Shown: positions 33,698 to 44,658, numbered from the stretch's first letter. The stretch: DNA of 64,000 nucleotides from an uncultured Clostridia bacterium (GCA_945915065.1 CAMEER010000002.1:41263-105262); one strand, 5' to 3'. Notes: generated from the sequence alone by a model not told the origin. Numbers and translations are program-made.

Positions 33698-34591
33698 ATG
33701 AGTCTGGCCAAATATGAGATCCTGCTGAAGGTGGCGGAGTGCGGCAGCTTTACCCGCGCCGCCCAACAGCTGAACTTTACCCAATCCGGCATCAGTCACG
33801 CCGTCAGTTCGCTGGAAACGGAGCTGGGTACCACGCTGGTGGTGCGCAGTCACGGCGGCGTATCCTTGACGGCGGACGGGCGGGCGCTGCTGCCCTATTT
33901 CCGGGAGATGTGTGCCCTGCAGCACCAATTGGAGCAGAAGGCCGCCGACCTGCGGGGGTTGGACACCGGTCTTGTGCGGGTGGCCACATTCACCAGTGTG
34001 TCGGAAAAGTGGATGCCCTATATCCTGAAAAGCTTTCAGGATATGTACCCCAAGATCGAATTTGAGCTGCTGCCCTCCAATTTCAACAGTGAGATCACCG
34101 AGTGGGTCGCCCACGGACAGGCGGACTGCGGTTTTGTCAGCCTGCCTGTGGAAAGCCATCTGGACAGCTGGCTGTTACAGCGGGATCAGTGGAAGGTCAT
34201 TGTCCCCTGCAATCATCCGCTGGCGGGGCGGGATCCCTTCCCGCCGGAGGCGCTGGAGAAGTACCCGGTGATCTTACTGAACGAGGGCGATGACTATGAG
34301 ATCCAAGAGGTGTTCGACACGCTGAACATCCGGCCCAACATTCAGTATACGGTGCAGCAGGATCAGACCATTCTGGCCATGGTGTCCAGCGGCCTCGGCA
34401 TCAGCATCATAGAGGAGCTGATGCTCCAGCGCTGTGTGTATCCGCTGGTGTCCTGCCGGCTGCCCCGGCCCTTTTACCGCAATATCGGCATCTGCGTCAA
34501 AGACAAGAACGCGCTGTCCCTTTCCACCCAACGGTTCATCGATCATGTGCGCCACTGGGTACTGATCAACGGTGGACTGGACAGCCAGTGA
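33698..34591 (+). CDS. LysR-family transcriptional regulator
   Basis: This 297-residue regulator has the N-terminal LysR helix-turn-helix (VAECGSFTRAAQQLNFTQSG, then SHAVSSLETELG) and a periplasmic-binding-like effector domain. LysR proteins often control the divergent gene, which here is the 25-residue peptide gene. The start at 33698 follows AGGGGGGAT; the frame is open ten codons further upstream, across the predicted promoter. The effector is unknown. Confidence 0.92.
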   Translation: MSLAKYEILLKVAECGSFTRAAQQLNFTQSGISHAVSSLETELGTTLVVRSHGGVSLTADGRALLPYFREMCALQHQLEQKAADLRGLDTGLVRVATFTSVSEKWMPYILKSFQDMYPKIEFELLPSNFNSEITEWVAHGQADCGFVSLPVESHLDSWLLQRDQWKVIVPCNHPLAGRDPFPPEALEKYPVILLNEGDDYEIQEVFDTLNIRPNIQYTVQQDQTILAMVSSGLGISIIEELMLQRCVYPLVSCRLPRPFYRNIGICVKDKNALSLSTQRFIDHVRHWVLINGGLDSQ

Positions 34592-34593
34592 AC

Positions 34594-34625
34594 AAACGGC
34601 AGCGGCCATCAGGCCGCTGCCGTTT
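34594..34625. terminator. Bidirectional terminator between LysR gene and mnmA
   Basis: A perfect 14-base stem (AAACGGCAGCGGCC/GGCCGCTGCCGTTT) with a 4-base loop lies between the stops at 34591 (+) and 34629 (-). Confidence 0.85.
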
Positions 34626-34628
34626 CCC

Positions 34629-35693
34629 TTATTCTATCGTGCCGCCGCCCAGCACTGTCTCTCCGTCATAAAGTACTGCCGCCTGTCCTGCGGTAATGGC
34701 CCGCTGGGGCTCGTCAAAGATCAGATGCAGCCGTCCGTCCGGCAGCGGCTTCGCCAGTGCCGGGGCCTCCGTCTGGCTGTAGCGCGTTTTGGCGGTACAG
34801 CGGAAAGGCGCGTCCGGCGTCTGTCCGGCGATCCAGTTGACGCGCCCGGCGGTCAGTTCCCGGCGAAACAGCTTGTCGTTATCCCCCAGCACCACGGTGT
34901 TGTCCGCCTCGTTCTTGGCCAGCACATACACGTGCCTGCCCAGCGCGATGCCAAGGCCCTTGCCCTGCCCGATGGTGTAGCAGGGAAGCCCCCGGTGCCG
35001 GCCCAGCACATGGCCTTCCTCATCCACAAAATTGCCCGGCTCCAGCGAGACTCCCTGAGAGCGCAGGAAGGACACATAGTCGCCGTCAGGGATAAAGCAG
35101 ATATCCTGACTGTCGGATTTATCGGCGTTCAGCAGACCCGCTTCCCGGGCGCTGCTGCGAATGAAGGGCTTGTCGTGATCCCCCACCGGCAGCAGCAGAT
35201 GGGAGAGCTGATACTGGGTCAGCTGATACAGCACATAGCTCTGGTCCTTGCGCCGGTCACGACCCCGCAGCAGCCGGTACAGGCCTGTTTCCTCGTCATA
35301 TACCACCCGGGCGTAGTGCCCTGTGGCAATATAGTCATAGCCCAGTGTCACCGCCCGGTCCAGCAGCGCGCCGAACTTCAGGCAGCGGTTGCAGTCGATG
35401 CAGGGGTTGGGCGTGCGTCCGGCACAGTACTCCGCCGTGAAATGCTCCATCACGTCCCGACGGAAAGCGTCGGTCTCGTTGAACACATAAAACTTCATGC
35501 CCAGCCGGTAGGCCACGGCACGGGCATCCTCTGCGTCGTCGGCGCTGCAGCAGCGGCTGTCGCTGTTGGGGATCAGCTTCAGCATGGCGCCGTCACAGTC
35601 ATAGCCCTGCTGCCGCAGCAGCAGCGCCGCGGCGGAGCTGTCCACGCCGCCGGACATGGCCACCAATACCCGCTTGCCTTTTGTTTGTTCCAT
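34629..35693 (-). CDS. mnmA: tRNA-specific 2-thiouridylase MnmA
   Basis: The 354-residue enzyme has the ATP pyrophosphatase P-loop SGGVDSSAAALLL, the catalytic Cys in NPCIDCN and the second Cys in SQDICFIPDG. It inserts sulfur at position 2 of the wobble uridine in tRNAs for Lys, Glu and Gln. The start at 35693 (MEQTKGKRV) follows GAGG; an upstream extension of about 22 codons lacks support. All active-site residues are present. Confidence 0.95.
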   Translation of the reverse strand: MEQTKGKRVLVAMSGGVDSSAAALLLRQQGYDCDGAMLKLIPNSDSRCCSADDAEDARAVAYRLGMKFYVFNETDAFRRDVMEHFTAEYCAGRTPNPCIDCNRCLKFGALLDRAVTLGYDYIATGHYARVVYDEETGLYRLLRGRDRRKDQSYVLYQLTQYQLSHLLLPVGDHDKPFIRSSAREAGLLNADKSDSQDICFIPDGDYVSFLRSQGVSLEPGNFVDEEGHVLGRHRGLPCYTIGQGKGLGIALGRHVYVLAKNEADNTVVLGDNDKLFRRELTAGRVNWIAGQTPDAPFRCTAKTRYSQTEAPALAKPLPDGRLHLIFDEPQRAITAGQAAVLYDGETVLGGGTIE

Positions 35694-35785
35694 AGGTTTA
35701 CCTCGCTGTGTTTCGGGATAAAATACCGGATACGTCGAAATAAAGTGTAACCCCGGCAAAAGCCGGGGTCAAGCAAAATTTGCAG

Positions 35786-36592
35786 TTAATCCAAATGGAC
35801 CTCGGTAAATGCCCGGTAGGGAAGCGCGTCACTGAGTTCCATCATCACATGGGAGAAGCCGCCGGCATAATCCATCCGCACATCCCGCACTTCGCCGCTC
35901 CGCCGGACATGAGGCAGCGCCACCGTCACCAGTGTGCCCTCCCCCTCGCGGCTCTCCAGCAGCAGCCGGCCGCCGTGTCCTTCCGCCACCCGGCGGCAGA
36001 TCGGCAGGCCCAGTCCGATGCCCCGGGACAGATCATCCAGCCGCCGGCTCTGCGCCCACCGGCCAAAAACCGTCTCCAAATACTCCGGCGGAATACCGGG
36101 GCCTGTGTCTTTCACGCTCAACAGCACCTGCTTGCCTTTGACCTCCAGCATAACGGAGATGCATCCGGGCGCGGGCGTGAACTTCAGCGCATTGCTCAGC
36201 AGGTTCCACACCAGCCGCTCCAGATATGTCCGGTGTACGGCGGTGACGATATATCGCTCCCGACAGATAAATTCCACCTTGACGCCCGTCTCATGCGCAA
36301 TGGAGGCCGCCTGACGGCACAGCTCATCCAGCCATACCACCAGCTCCAGGTTCTGCGTCTCAAAAGGAGCCTCCGACAGCAGCTCCGGCCCCATAGCCAG
36401 ATTGCTCACCAGCCGCAGCATCCGGTAATAGCTCTGCTGCAGGATAGCGCTTTCCGCGGTGTCCTGCGTTTCCGGCACCGCCAACCGCTGTGCCGCCATG
36501 TGCAGATTGTTCAGCGGCGAACGCAGCGCCTCCGCAATATTAGGCAGCACACTGCCAAGGATCCGTTTTTCCTCCAAACTGAACTCCGCCAT
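35786..36592 (-). CDS. Cytoplasmic histidine-kinase-like protein lacking the H-box histidine
   Basis: This 268-residue protein has a full HATPase domain: N-box NLLSNALKFTP, G1 DTGPGIPPEY and G2 GIGLGLPICRRV. At the place of the H-box (usually SHELRTPL) it reads AEALRSPLNN, with Glu where the phospho-acceptor His belongs. It has no membrane segment or input domain and no adjacent regulator. It may be a pseudokinase-like protein or may use a different His. A C-terminal extension of about 35 residues follows the HATPase domain. The ATG at 36592 follows GAGGT; an in-frame GTG three codons upstream is less likely. Confidence 0.8.
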   Translation of the reverse strand: MAEFSLEEKRILGSVLPNIAEALRSPLNNLHMAAQRLAVPETQDTAESAILQQSYYRMLRLVSNLAMGPELLSEAPFETQNLELVVWLDELCRQAASIAHETGVKVEFICRERYIVTAVHRTYLERLVWNLLSNALKFTPAPGCISVMLEVKGKQVLLSVKDTGPGIPPEYLETVFGRWAQSRRLDDLSRGIGLGLPICRRVAEGHGGRLLLESREGEGTLVTVALPHVRRSGEVRDVRMDYAGGFSHVMMELSDALPYRAFTEVHLD

Positions 36593-36704
36593 AGCGTACA
36601 CCTCGTTTCTCTGTCAACCTTTCCCCGTCCCGGCGTCGCTATCCGCAGCAAATTGCGGGGAATTTCCCACATAATACCAAATGAACAAAAGAAAAACAAG
36701 ATAA

Positions 36705-37841
<1,137 letters not shown>

Positions 37842-37888
37842 TTTGCCCATACCAAACTTTCAAGTTTTCCTTCTTTTTTGTTCCAGGA

Positions 37889-37917
37889 AAAATGCCGCCA
37901 TTCCGGCGGCTTTTTTC
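37889..37917 (+). terminator. Terminator after gap
   Basis: A GCCGCC/GGCGGC stem is followed by six T, about 50 bases past the stop. Confidence 0.9.
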
Positions 37918-37956
37918 CTATGTCGCTGAATAAAAAAAACAAATTGCTTCCTGTTT

Positions 37957-38037
37957 TTGTACCAAACAGCGAAAAAGCGGTTTTTCCCGGAAAAACCCTC
38001 TTTCTTTTTCATGGAATGTATGGTACAATAGGTACAA
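37957..38037 (+). promoter_or_regulatory. Promoter region of the GntR gene with repeated GGTACAA elements
   Basis: TTGTACC (37957-37963) is the inverse of two direct GGTACAA copies at 38022-38028 and 38031-38037. The first GGTACAA overlaps a -10 box, TACAAT (38024-38029), that has only a weak -35. An inverted repeat GGTTTTTC/GAAAAACC lies at 37979-37997. This is a plausible autoregulatory operator. Confidence 0.45.
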
Positions 38038-38071
38038 GCGCTATATGCGCGTAGGAAAGGAAACATCCGTC

Positions 38072-38848
38072 ATGGAAAGCAACGCACTTTTGAATGCGAA
38101 TCTGTCGCTGGACAGTGACATTTCTCTGTATGCTCAACTGGTGGGCATCATTAAGCGCAACATCTCCACAGGCGTACTGGCCGTGGGCGACCTGCTGCCC
38201 AGCGAAGCGGAGCTTTGCCGCGCGCTGAACATCAGCCGCAACACCGTCCGCCAGGCCATCGGCGAGCTGGAGGATGAGGGGCTGGTGGTGCGTAAGCGGG
38301 GCCGCGGCACCTTCGTGGCCGACCCCTCCACCAACCGGCGCGGCGTGCGGTATTCCTTCACCACCGAGGTGTCCTCCATGGGCAAGGAACCAAGCAGCAC
38401 GCTGGTGGATTTTGAGATTACCACGCCGCCGGCGATCGTCTGTGAAAAGATGGAGCTGCGGGAGGGAACGCCGGTCTACTGCTTTACCCGTATCCGCAAT
38501 GTGGACGGCGAGCCGCTGATCCTTGAGACCAGCTACTATCCTCAGTATATTTACCCCAATCTGACCCGCGAAATGGTGCAGACCCACAGCTTTTATTCCC
38601 TGCTGTATCATGTGGGCATCACGCCGTTTACCGCCGAGGAAAGCTACGAGGCGGTGACGCTGGACAGCCACAGTGCCGAGCTGCTGGGCGTGGAGCCGGA
38701 CAGCTGTGCCTTCTATCACCAGCGCCGTACCCGCACGGAGGACGGCCGGGTGTATGAGTATACCCGCAGCTATATCCGGGGCGACCGGGTCCGTCTGGAC
38801 GTACATATGCAGAAATCCGGCATCCATTTTACCCGCAGCATCGACTGA
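38072..38848 (+). CDS. GntR-family (HutC-type) transcriptional regulator
   Basis: The 258-residue regulator has an N-terminal winged helix of the GntR type (LLPSEAELCRALNISRNTVR, then GRGTFV) and a C-terminal UTRA effector domain (FTRIRNVDGEPLILETSYYP). HutC-type regulators commonly sense sugars or amino sugars. No target operon lies next to it; it sits alone between gap and the heat-shock operon, so it may act at a distance. The start at 38072 follows AGGAAAGGAAA. Confidence 0.92.
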   Translation: MESNALLNANLSLDSDISLYAQLVGIIKRNISTGVLAVGDLLPSEAELCRALNISRNTVRQAIGELEDEGLVVRKRGRGTFVADPSTNRRGVRYSFTTEVSSMGKEPSSTLVDFEITTPPAIVCEKMELREGTPVYCFTRIRNVDGEPLILETSYYPQYIYPNLTREMVQTHSFYSLLYHVGITPFTAEESYEAVTLDSHSAELLGVEPDSCAFYHQRRTRTEDGRVYEYTRSYIRGDRVRLDVHMQKSGIHFTRSID

Positions 38849-38875
38849 GGGCAGGACATCTGAGCGACATCGAAG

Positions 38876-38902
38876 AAGAGCGGCATGTGCCGCTCTTTTT
38901 TT
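38876..38902 (+). terminator. Terminator after the GntR gene
   Basis: An AAGAGCGGCA/TGCCGCTCTT stem with a 2-base loop is followed by a T run. Confidence 0.9.
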
Positions 38903-39007
38903 GTGGGAACGTTCTCCCGGCTCGTGCCTGCGGTCAGGCCGCGGCCCGGCAGCGCGGAAAGAGGAATTTCGCGCCATTTGTTCACAAATAATTCAACTCT
39001 GGAACTC

Positions 39008-39036
39008 TTGACATTCTCTTCCTGTGGTGGTACACT
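39008..39036 (+). promoter_or_regulatory. Sigma-A promoter of the hrcA-grpE-dnaK-dnaJ operon
   Basis: A perfect TTGACA (39008-39013) and TACACT (39031-39036) are 17 bases apart, immediately upstream of the CIRCE element. Confidence 0.85.
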
Positions 39037-39039
39037 GAT

Positions 39040-39066
39040 TTAGCACTCAAAGGAATGGAGTGCTAA
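39040..39066 (+). promoter_or_regulatory. CIRCE element (HrcA operator)
   Basis: TTAGCACTC (39040-39048), nine bases, then GAGTGCTAA (39058-39066) is a perfect match to the CIRCE consensus. It overlaps the predicted transcription start and precedes hrcA by 13 bases, so HrcA should repress its own operon until heat shock. Confidence 0.97.
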
Positions 39067-39079
39067 ACGGAGACGTGCT

Positions 39080-40129
39080 ATGGAATTGACAGCGCGAAAA
39101 AAGCAAATATTGAAGATCGTGGTGGAAAGCTATATCGACACCGCCGAGCCTCTTGGTTCCAAGGCCATCGCCCAGCGGATGCCGGAAAAGGTCAGCTCCG
39201 CCACCGTCCGCAACGAACTGGCGGAACTGAGCGACATGGGCTATCTGGAGCAGCCCCATACCAGTGCCGGCCGTATCCCGTCGGCCAAAGGCTACCGGCT
39301 GTACGTCAATGAGCTGATGGAGCGCAAGCCCCTTTCCGACGAGGAGGCCGCCCAGATCAACGACGCCCTGCGGCAGGAGCTGAAAGGCACCGATCAGGTG
39401 ATCGCCAAAACCGGCCAGATGGTGTCCTCCTTTGTGGACTATCCCACCTATGCCGTGGCGGATCATACCGCCGCCGCCACCGTGCGCCGGTTTGAGCTGA
39501 TCGCCGTGGACAGTGGGTCCGTCATCGCCGTGGTGATGCTGTCGGACAGCCGGGTGAAAAGCCAGCTGATGCATCTGAGCCTGCCGCTGGAGGCGGAGAC
39601 GCTTCCGGAGCTCAGCCATTTGCTGAACACCCATTTCACCGGCATCGGTGTCGAGGAGATGAACGTTCATCTGATGAATCTGTCGGATCAGGTCAGCGGA
39701 CAGTGGTTTTTGCTGCTCAATCAGGTGGTGGAGTACGCCGCCGGGCTTTTGAAGGACAGTCAGCAGCATGAGGTGTTCACCAACGGCGCCAGCCAGCTGC
39801 TGAAATTTCCGGAGTTCCGGGATGTCGACAAGGCCCACGACCTGATGCACTTTATGGTGGACAGCAAGGAGCAGCTCCCCGTGCCGGCCGGCGACCAGTC
39901 CATGCAGATCCTCATCGGCCCGGAAAATGTCAACGAGGCCCTGAAAGAAAGCAGCGTGGTGGTGGCCAGCTATGACATCGGCGACGGGATGCGGGGTCTT
40001 GTGGGCGTGGTCGGTCCTACCCGTATGGATTATGCCGCTGTGGCGGCCCGGCTCAGCTACTTTGCCGAGAGTCTGACCCGTATGTTCGGAAAGCACCAGC
40101 TTCCCCCAAAGGAGAATGAGATACCATGA
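39080..40129 (+). CDS. hrcA: Heat-inducible transcription repressor HrcA
   Basis: The 349-residue repressor has the N-terminal winged helix (LTARKKQILKIVVESYI, then SSATVRNELAELSDMGYLEQPH) and the conserved effector region ending in VVGPTRMDYAAVAARL. It binds CIRCE, found just upstream, and is kept active by chaperonin in other Firmicutes. It overlaps grpE by an ATGA junction. Confidence 0.97.
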   Translation: MELTARKKQILKIVVESYIDTAEPLGSKAIAQRMPEKVSSATVRNELAELSDMGYLEQPHTSAGRIPSAKGYRLYVNELMERKPLSDEEAAQINDALRQELKGTDQVIAKTGQMVSSFVDYPTYAVADHTAAATVRRFELIAVDSGSVIAVVMLSDSRVKSQLMHLSLPLEAETLPELSHLLNTHFTGIGVEEMNVHLMNLSDQVSGQWFLLLNQVVEYAAGLLKDSQQHEVFTNGASQLLKFPEFRDVDKAHDLMHFMVDSKEQLPVPAGDQSMQILIGPENVNEALKESSVVVASYDIGDGMRGLVGVVGPTRMDYAAVAARLSYFAESLTRMFGKHQLPPKENEIP

Positions 40130-40722
40130 GCGATAAGAAGAAAAAGGATATCCCCGGGCAGGAACCGGAAGCGGAAACCTCCGTCCCTGCCGCGGAGACT
40201 ACGGAGAATCCCGCTGCGGAGAACGCGGCGAATCCTGCCGAGGAAACGATCCCCGAGACCTTTACCGTCACAAGAGAGCAGATGGAGAAGATGGAGGGCC
40301 TGGCCAAACTGGTGGCCGACGTCAACGATAAATATCTGCGTCTGGCGGCAGAGTACGACAACTACCGCAAGCGTACCGCCAAGGAAAAGGAAAACACCTA
40401 CGGTGACGCCAGGGCCGACACCATCAAGCCGTTTCTGGCGGTGTATGACAATCTGGAGCGGGGCATTGCCCAGTACGACGAAAGCGACGTCCACCGGCAG
40501 GGGCTGGAGCTGATCCTCCGCCAGTTCGGCGAGGTGCTGAATAAGCTGGGCGTGACGGAGATCGAGGCCCAGGGTCAGCCCTTTGATCCGGCCCGTCACA
40601 ACGCCGTGATGCATGTGGAAGACGAAGCCGCCGGAGAAAACACGGTGGTGGAGGTTTTCCAAAAGGGCTTTATGCTGGGCGACAAGGTGCTGCGCTTCGC
40701 CATGGTGAAGGTGGCAAACTGA
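40126..40722 (+). CDS. grpE: Nucleotide exchange factor GrpE
   Basis: The 198-residue protein has a long acidic, Ala/Glu/Pro-rich N-terminal tail (about 1-45) and a coiled-coil segment (about 50-90 with YLRLAAEYDNYRKRTAKEK). The C-terminal beta domain contains FDPARHNAVMHV and a VVEVFQKGFMLGDKVLR block. It releases ADP from DnaK. It lies between hrcA and dnaK in the CIRCE-controlled operon. Confidence 0.96.
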   Translation: MSDKKKKDIPGQEPEAETSVPAAETTENPAAENAANPAEETIPETFTVTREQMEKMEGLAKLVADVNDKYLRLAAEYDNYRKRTAKEKENTYGDARADTIKPFLAVYDNLERGIAQYDESDVHRQGLELILRQFGEVLNKLGVTEIEAQGQPFDPARHNAVMHVEDEAAGENTVVEVFQKGFMLGDKVLRFAMVKVAN

Positions 40723-40802
40723 CAGAGTATTTTCCGGAACAGTATTCCGAAGCAATAACAGAAAATAATAATGATATGTGAAATATACAGGAGGCAACTA
40801 TT

Positions 40803-42644
40803 ATGTCTAAAGTTATCGGTATCGACCTTGGCACCACCAATTCCTGCGTAGCCGTTATGGAAGGCGGCGAGGCAGTCGTTATTCCCAACGCGGAAGGAAA
40901 CCGCACCACCCCGTCCGTAGTGGCATTTTCCAAGACCGGCGAGCGTATGGTAGGTCAGGTGGCAAAGCGCCAGGCCATCACCAACCCCGACCGCACCATC
41001 TCCTCCATCAAGCGTGAGATGGGCAGCGACCACCGGGTTACCATCGACGGCAAGAGCTACACGCCCCAGGAGATCAGCGCCATGATCCTGCAGAAGCTGA
41101 AGGCGGACGCCGAGGCCTATCTGGGCACCACCATTACCGAGGCCGTCATCACCGTCCCGGCTTACTTTACCGACTCCCAGCGTCAGGCCACCAAGGACGC
41201 CGGCAAGATCGCGGGCCTTGACGTGAAGCGTATCATCAACGAGCCTACCGCCGCCGCGCTGGCCTACGGCGTGGATAAGGAGCAGGCCCAGAAGATCATG
41301 GTCTACGACCTGGGCGGCGGTACCTTCGATGTGTCCATTCTGGAAATCGACGACGGTGTGATCGAAGTACTGGCCACCGCCGGCAACAACCGTCTGGGCG
41401 GCGACGATTTCGACCAGTGCATCATGAAGTATCTGGTCAGCGAGTTCAAGCGCACCGACGGTATCGACCTGAGCGGCGACAAGGTGGCCATGCAGCGTCT
41501 GAAGGAAGCTGCCGAGAAAGCCAAGATCGAGCTGAGCGGCGTTACCAGCTCCAACATTAACCTGCCCTATATTACCGCCGACGCCACCGGCCCCAAGCAT
41601 CTGGACGTGACCCTGACCCGTGCCAAGTTCAACGAGCTGACCGGTCATCTGGTGGACGCCACCATGGGCCCCGTGCGCCAGGCCATGTCCGACGCCGGCC
41701 TGCGTCCCTCTGACCTCTCCAAGGTCCTGCTGGTGGGCGGCTCCAGCCGTATCCCCGCCGTGCAGGAGGCCGTGAAGAACTTCACCGGCTCCGAGCCCTT
41801 CAAGGGCATCAACCCCGATGAGTGCGTGGCCATGGGCGCCGCCCTCCAGGCCGGCGTGCTGACCGGCGACGTGAAGGGCCTGCTGCTGCTGGACGTCACC
41901 CCCCTGTCCCTGGGCATTGAGACCATGGGCGGCGTGTGCACCCGTCTGATCGAGCGCAACACCACCATCCCCGTCAAGAAGAGCCAGATCTTCTCCACCG
42001 CCGCCGACAACCAGACCTCCGTGGAGGTCAACGTGCTGCAGGGCGAGCGTGAGATGGCGGCCGCCAACAAGAGTCTGGGCCGCTTCCATCTGGACGGCAT
42101 CGCGCCGGCCCGCCGCGGCGTGCCTCAGATCGAGGTCACCTTCGATATCGACGCCAACGGTATCGTCAACGTGTCTGCCAAGGATCTGGGCACCGGCAAC
42201 GCCCAGCATATCACCATCACCTCTTCCTCCAACATGAGCAAGGAGGATATTGAGAAGGCCGTCAAGGAAGCGGAGCAGTATGCCGCCGAGGACGCCAAAA
42301 TCAAGGAAAAGGTGGAAGTCCGCAACCAGGCCGATCAGATGGTCTATCAGGCAGAAAAGACCCTGTCCGAAGTGGGCGACAAGGTCCCCGAGAGCGAGAA
42401 GGAGCCCATCAAGGCCGGCATTGAAAAGCTGAAGGAGACCCTGAAGGGCGAGGACACCGACGCCATCAAGGCGGCCACCGAGGAGCTGACCCAGCTGTTC
42501 TACAAGATGAGCGAGAAACTGTACCAGCAGGCTCCCCAGGGTGATCCCAATATGGGCGGTCAGCCCGGCGGCGACCCCAACGGCGGCCAGCAGTATTACG
42601 ACGCCGACTATAAGGTCGTGGATGACGACGACCAGAACAAGTAA
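40803..42644 (+). CDS. dnaK: Molecular chaperone DnaK (Hsp70)
   Basis: The 613-residue chaperone has all family landmarks: [46 protein letters not shown], and the substrate-binding domain with [13 protein letters not shown] Gly/Pro/Asp/Gln-rich C-terminus ends in an acidic tail. It folds and protects client proteins with DnaJ and GrpE. AGGAGG precedes the ATG. Codon use is strongly biased, indicating high expression. Confidence 0.98.
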   Translation: MSKVIGIDLGTTNSCVAVMEGGEAVVIPNAEGNRTTPSVVAFSKTGERMVGQVAKRQAITNPDRTISSIKREMGSDHRVTIDGKSYTPQEISAMILQKLKADAEAYLGTTITEAVITVPAYFTDSQRQATKDAGKIAGLDVKRIINEPTAAALAYGVDKEQAQKIMVYDLGGGTFDVSILEIDDGVIEVLATAGNNRLGGDDFDQCIMKYLVSEFKRTDGIDLSGDKVAMQRLKEAAEKAKIELSGVTSSNINLPYITADATGPKHLDVTLTRAKFNELTGHLVDATMGPVRQAMSDAGLRPSDLSKVLLVGGSSRIPAVQEAVKNFTGSEPFKGINPDECVAMGAALQAGVLTGDVKGLLLLDVTPLSLGIETMGGVCTRLIERNTTIPVKKSQIFSTAADNQTSVEVNVLQGEREMAAANKSLGRFHLDGIAPARRGVPQIEVTFDIDANGIVNVSAKDLGTGNAQHITITSSSNMSKEDIEKAVKEAEQYAAEDAKIKEKVEVRNQADQMVYQAEKTLSEVGDKVPESEKEPIKAGIEKLKETLKGEDTDAIKAATEELTQLFYKMSEKLYQQAPQGDPNMGGQPGGDPNGGQQYYDADYKVVDDDDQNK

Positions 42645-42652
42645 TCATTTTC

Positions 42653-42690
42653 CCACAAAAAGGGGCAGGGCCACCTGTCCCTTCTTGTGG
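42653..42690 (+). other. Intergenic hairpin between dnaK and dnaJ
   Basis: CCACAAAAAGGGGCAGGG pairs with CTGTCCCTTCTTGTGG across a short loop with a few mismatches. No T run follows, so it is more likely an RNA-processing or stability element, or a partial terminator that lowers dnaJ relative to dnaK. Confidence 0.6.
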
Positions 42691-42709
42691 TGTCTGGGAG
42701 ATAATATTC

Positions 42710-43840
42710 ATGGCACAGGAAAAACGCGATTATTACGAAGTCCTCGGCGTCAGTAAAGGCGCATCGGAGGACGAGATCAAAAAAGCATATAAAAAGCTGG
42801 CCCGCAAATACCACCCGGATATGAACCCCGGCGACAAGGAGGCCGAGGAGAAGTTCAAGGAGGTCAACGAGGCCAACGAGGTGCTGTCCGATCCGGAGAA
42901 GAAGGCGCGGTACGACCAGTTTGGCTTCGCCGGCGTGGATCCCAGCTACGGCGCAGGCGGCCCCGGTTGGGGTGATGGCGCGGCGGGCTTCGATTTCGGT
43001 GATCTGGGCGATATCTTCGGCAGCTTTTTCGGCGGCGGCTTCGGCGGTCAGCAGCGGCGCAACGGCCCCCAGCGGGGCGAGAGCATCCGCGCCAGCGTGT
43101 CCATCTCCTTTACCGAGGCGGCCTTCGGCTGCGAGAAGGAGATCACCGTGGAGCGCAGCGAGCAGTGTCCCACCTGTAAGGGCAACGGCTGCGCTGCGGG
43201 TACCACGCCGGAGGTGTGTCCCACCTGTCACGGCACCGGCAATGTGCAGGTACGGCGGCAGACGCCCATGGGCGTGTTCGCCTCCACATCCCCCTGCTCC
43301 AAGTGCGGCGGCACCGGCAAGATCATCCATCAGCCCTGCCCCGACTGCCATGGTCAGGGCCGCGTCCGCAAGCGGCGTGCCATCAAGGTCAACATCCCCG
43401 CCGGCATCGACGACGGGCAGACCATCTCCCTGCGGGGACAGGGCCATGCCGGCAAGAACGGCGGCCCCAACGGCGATCTGCTGATCACCATTATGGTGCA
43501 GCCCCATGAGATCTTCCGCCGTGAGGGTACCTCTGTGTTCTGCGAAGCGCCCATCACCTTCGCGCAGGCGGTGTTGGGCGGCACGCTGGAGATCCCCACC
43601 ATCGACGGCAAGGTGAAGTACGACATCCCCGAGGGTACCCAGACCGGCAGCGTGTTCCGCCTGCGGGGCAAGGGCATTCCCTCCCTCAACGGACGGGGCC
43701 GGGGCGACCAGTATGTGACCGTCAATATTGAGACGCCGAAAAATCTGAATAAGGAGCAAAAGGAAGCGCTGAAAAAGTTCAGCGAACTGCTGGGCGAGGG
43801 CAACTATGAAAAACGTAAGAGCTTCTTTAAGAAACGCTGA
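42710..43840 (+). CDS. dnaJ: Chaperone DnaJ (Hsp40)
   Basis: The 376-residue co-chaperone has a J domain with HPD ([17 protein letters not shown]), a Gly/Phe-rich linker (about 70-115) and four CxxCxGxG zinc repeats (about 137-210). A C-terminal substrate domain follows. It delivers clients to DnaK and stimulates ATP hydrolysis. Its TGA overlaps the ATG of the next gene (TGATG), extending the heat-shock transcript into metabolic genes. Confidence 0.97.
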   Translation: MAQEKRDYYEVLGVSKGASEDEIKKAYKKLARKYHPDMNPGDKEAEEKFKEVNEANEVLSDPEKKARYDQFGFAGVDPSYGAGGPGWGDGAAGFDFGDLGDIFGSFFGGGFGGQQRRNGPQRGESIRASVSISFTEAAFGCEKEITVERSEQCPTCKGNGCAAGTTPEVCPTCHGTGNVQVRRQTPMGVFASTSPCSKCGGTGKIIHQPCPDCHGQGRVRKRRAIKVNIPAGIDDGQTISLRGQGHAGKNGGPNGDLLITIMVQPHEIFRREGTSVFCEAPITFAQAVLGGTLEIPTIDGKVKYDIPEGTQTGSVFRLRGKGIPSLNGRGRGDQYVTVNIETPKNLNKEQKEALKKFSELLGEGNYEKRKSFFKKR

Positions 43841-44658
43841 TGTATCTGGCTGATTATCATGTACACTCCTCCTGCTCGCCGGACGGCCATCTGACCATGG
43901 CGGAAATGGCCCGGGAGGGCATTGCCCGCGGTCTCGACGAGCTGTGCTTCACCGACCATGTGGATACCATCCAGTGGGGGACCAACCGACCCCGGGAGGC
44001 ATACGACTGGGCGGCGCTGCAGGCACAGTACGATGAAGCCCGGCGGCAGTATGGCAGCCGCATCAGGCTGAAGCTGGGCGCGGAACTGGGCGAGGCCTAT
44101 CTGAGCTTCGACCGGGCCGACCACCTGCTGGATACGGCACCGGAGCTGGATTTCATCATCGGCTCCGCCCATATGTCCCGGGATGACCGGGGGTACTTTG
44201 ATCTGTTTTACATTGACGGCGACCGGGACGACGCCTATTACCACGCCGTGATCGATGCCTATCTGAAGGAGCTGCTTGCGTTGGCGGAATGGGGTCGGTT
44301 CAGTGTGCTGGGCCATTTGACACTGCCCGTCCGCTGCATCAATGAGATGCGGCATAAGAACATCTCCTTCCGACCCCATATGACCCAGGTGGAGGAGATC
44401 CTCCGCACCATCATCCCCAAGGGCATCGGCATCGAGTGCAACACCAACCGGGGCAACACGCCCCTGCCCGACGCGGAGATCCTGACCCTGTACCGCCATT
44501 TGGGCGGTGAGATCATCACCTTAGGCTCTGACGCCCACAAAGCGGGAAATCTGGGCTGCGTTATTGCAGAGCGGCAGGAATTGCTGCGGCAGTGCGGCTT
44601 CCGCTTTTTCACCACGTTTGACCGCATGAAGCCTGATTTTCAGGCACTTTCACACTGA
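43840..44658 (+). CDS. PHP-domain histidinol-phosphatase (HisJ/HisK type)
   Basis: The 272-residue protein begins with the PHP metal motif YHVHSSCSPDG. It has further ligands in CFTDHVDT, GAELGEAY, FIIGSAHM and, near the end, TLGSDAHK. HisJ-type enzymes dephosphorylate L-histidinol phosphate in histidine synthesis; related PHP phosphatases act on other phosphoesters. No other his gene is nearby. Its start overlaps the dnaJ stop. Confidence 0.85.
   Translation: MYLADYHVHSSCSPDGHLTMAEMAREGIARGLDELCFTDHVDTIQWGTNRPREAYDWAALQAQYDEARRQYGSRIRLKLGAELGEAYLSFDRADHLLDTAPELDFIIGSAHMSRDDRGYFDLFYIDGDRDDAYYHAVIDAYLKELLALAEWGRFSVLGHLTLPVRCINEMRHKNISFRPHMTQVEEILRTIIPKGIGIECNTNRGNTPLPDAEILTLYRHLGGEIITLGSDAHKAGNLGCVIAERQELLRQCGFRFFTTFDRMKPDFQALSH

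Noticed and set aside
35749-35771. Hairpin ACCCCGGC/GCCGGGGT as a terminator for the H-box-less kinase gene
   Set aside because: The stem is good and lies 15 bases past the stop, but no T run follows on the minus strand, so I do not call it a terminator.
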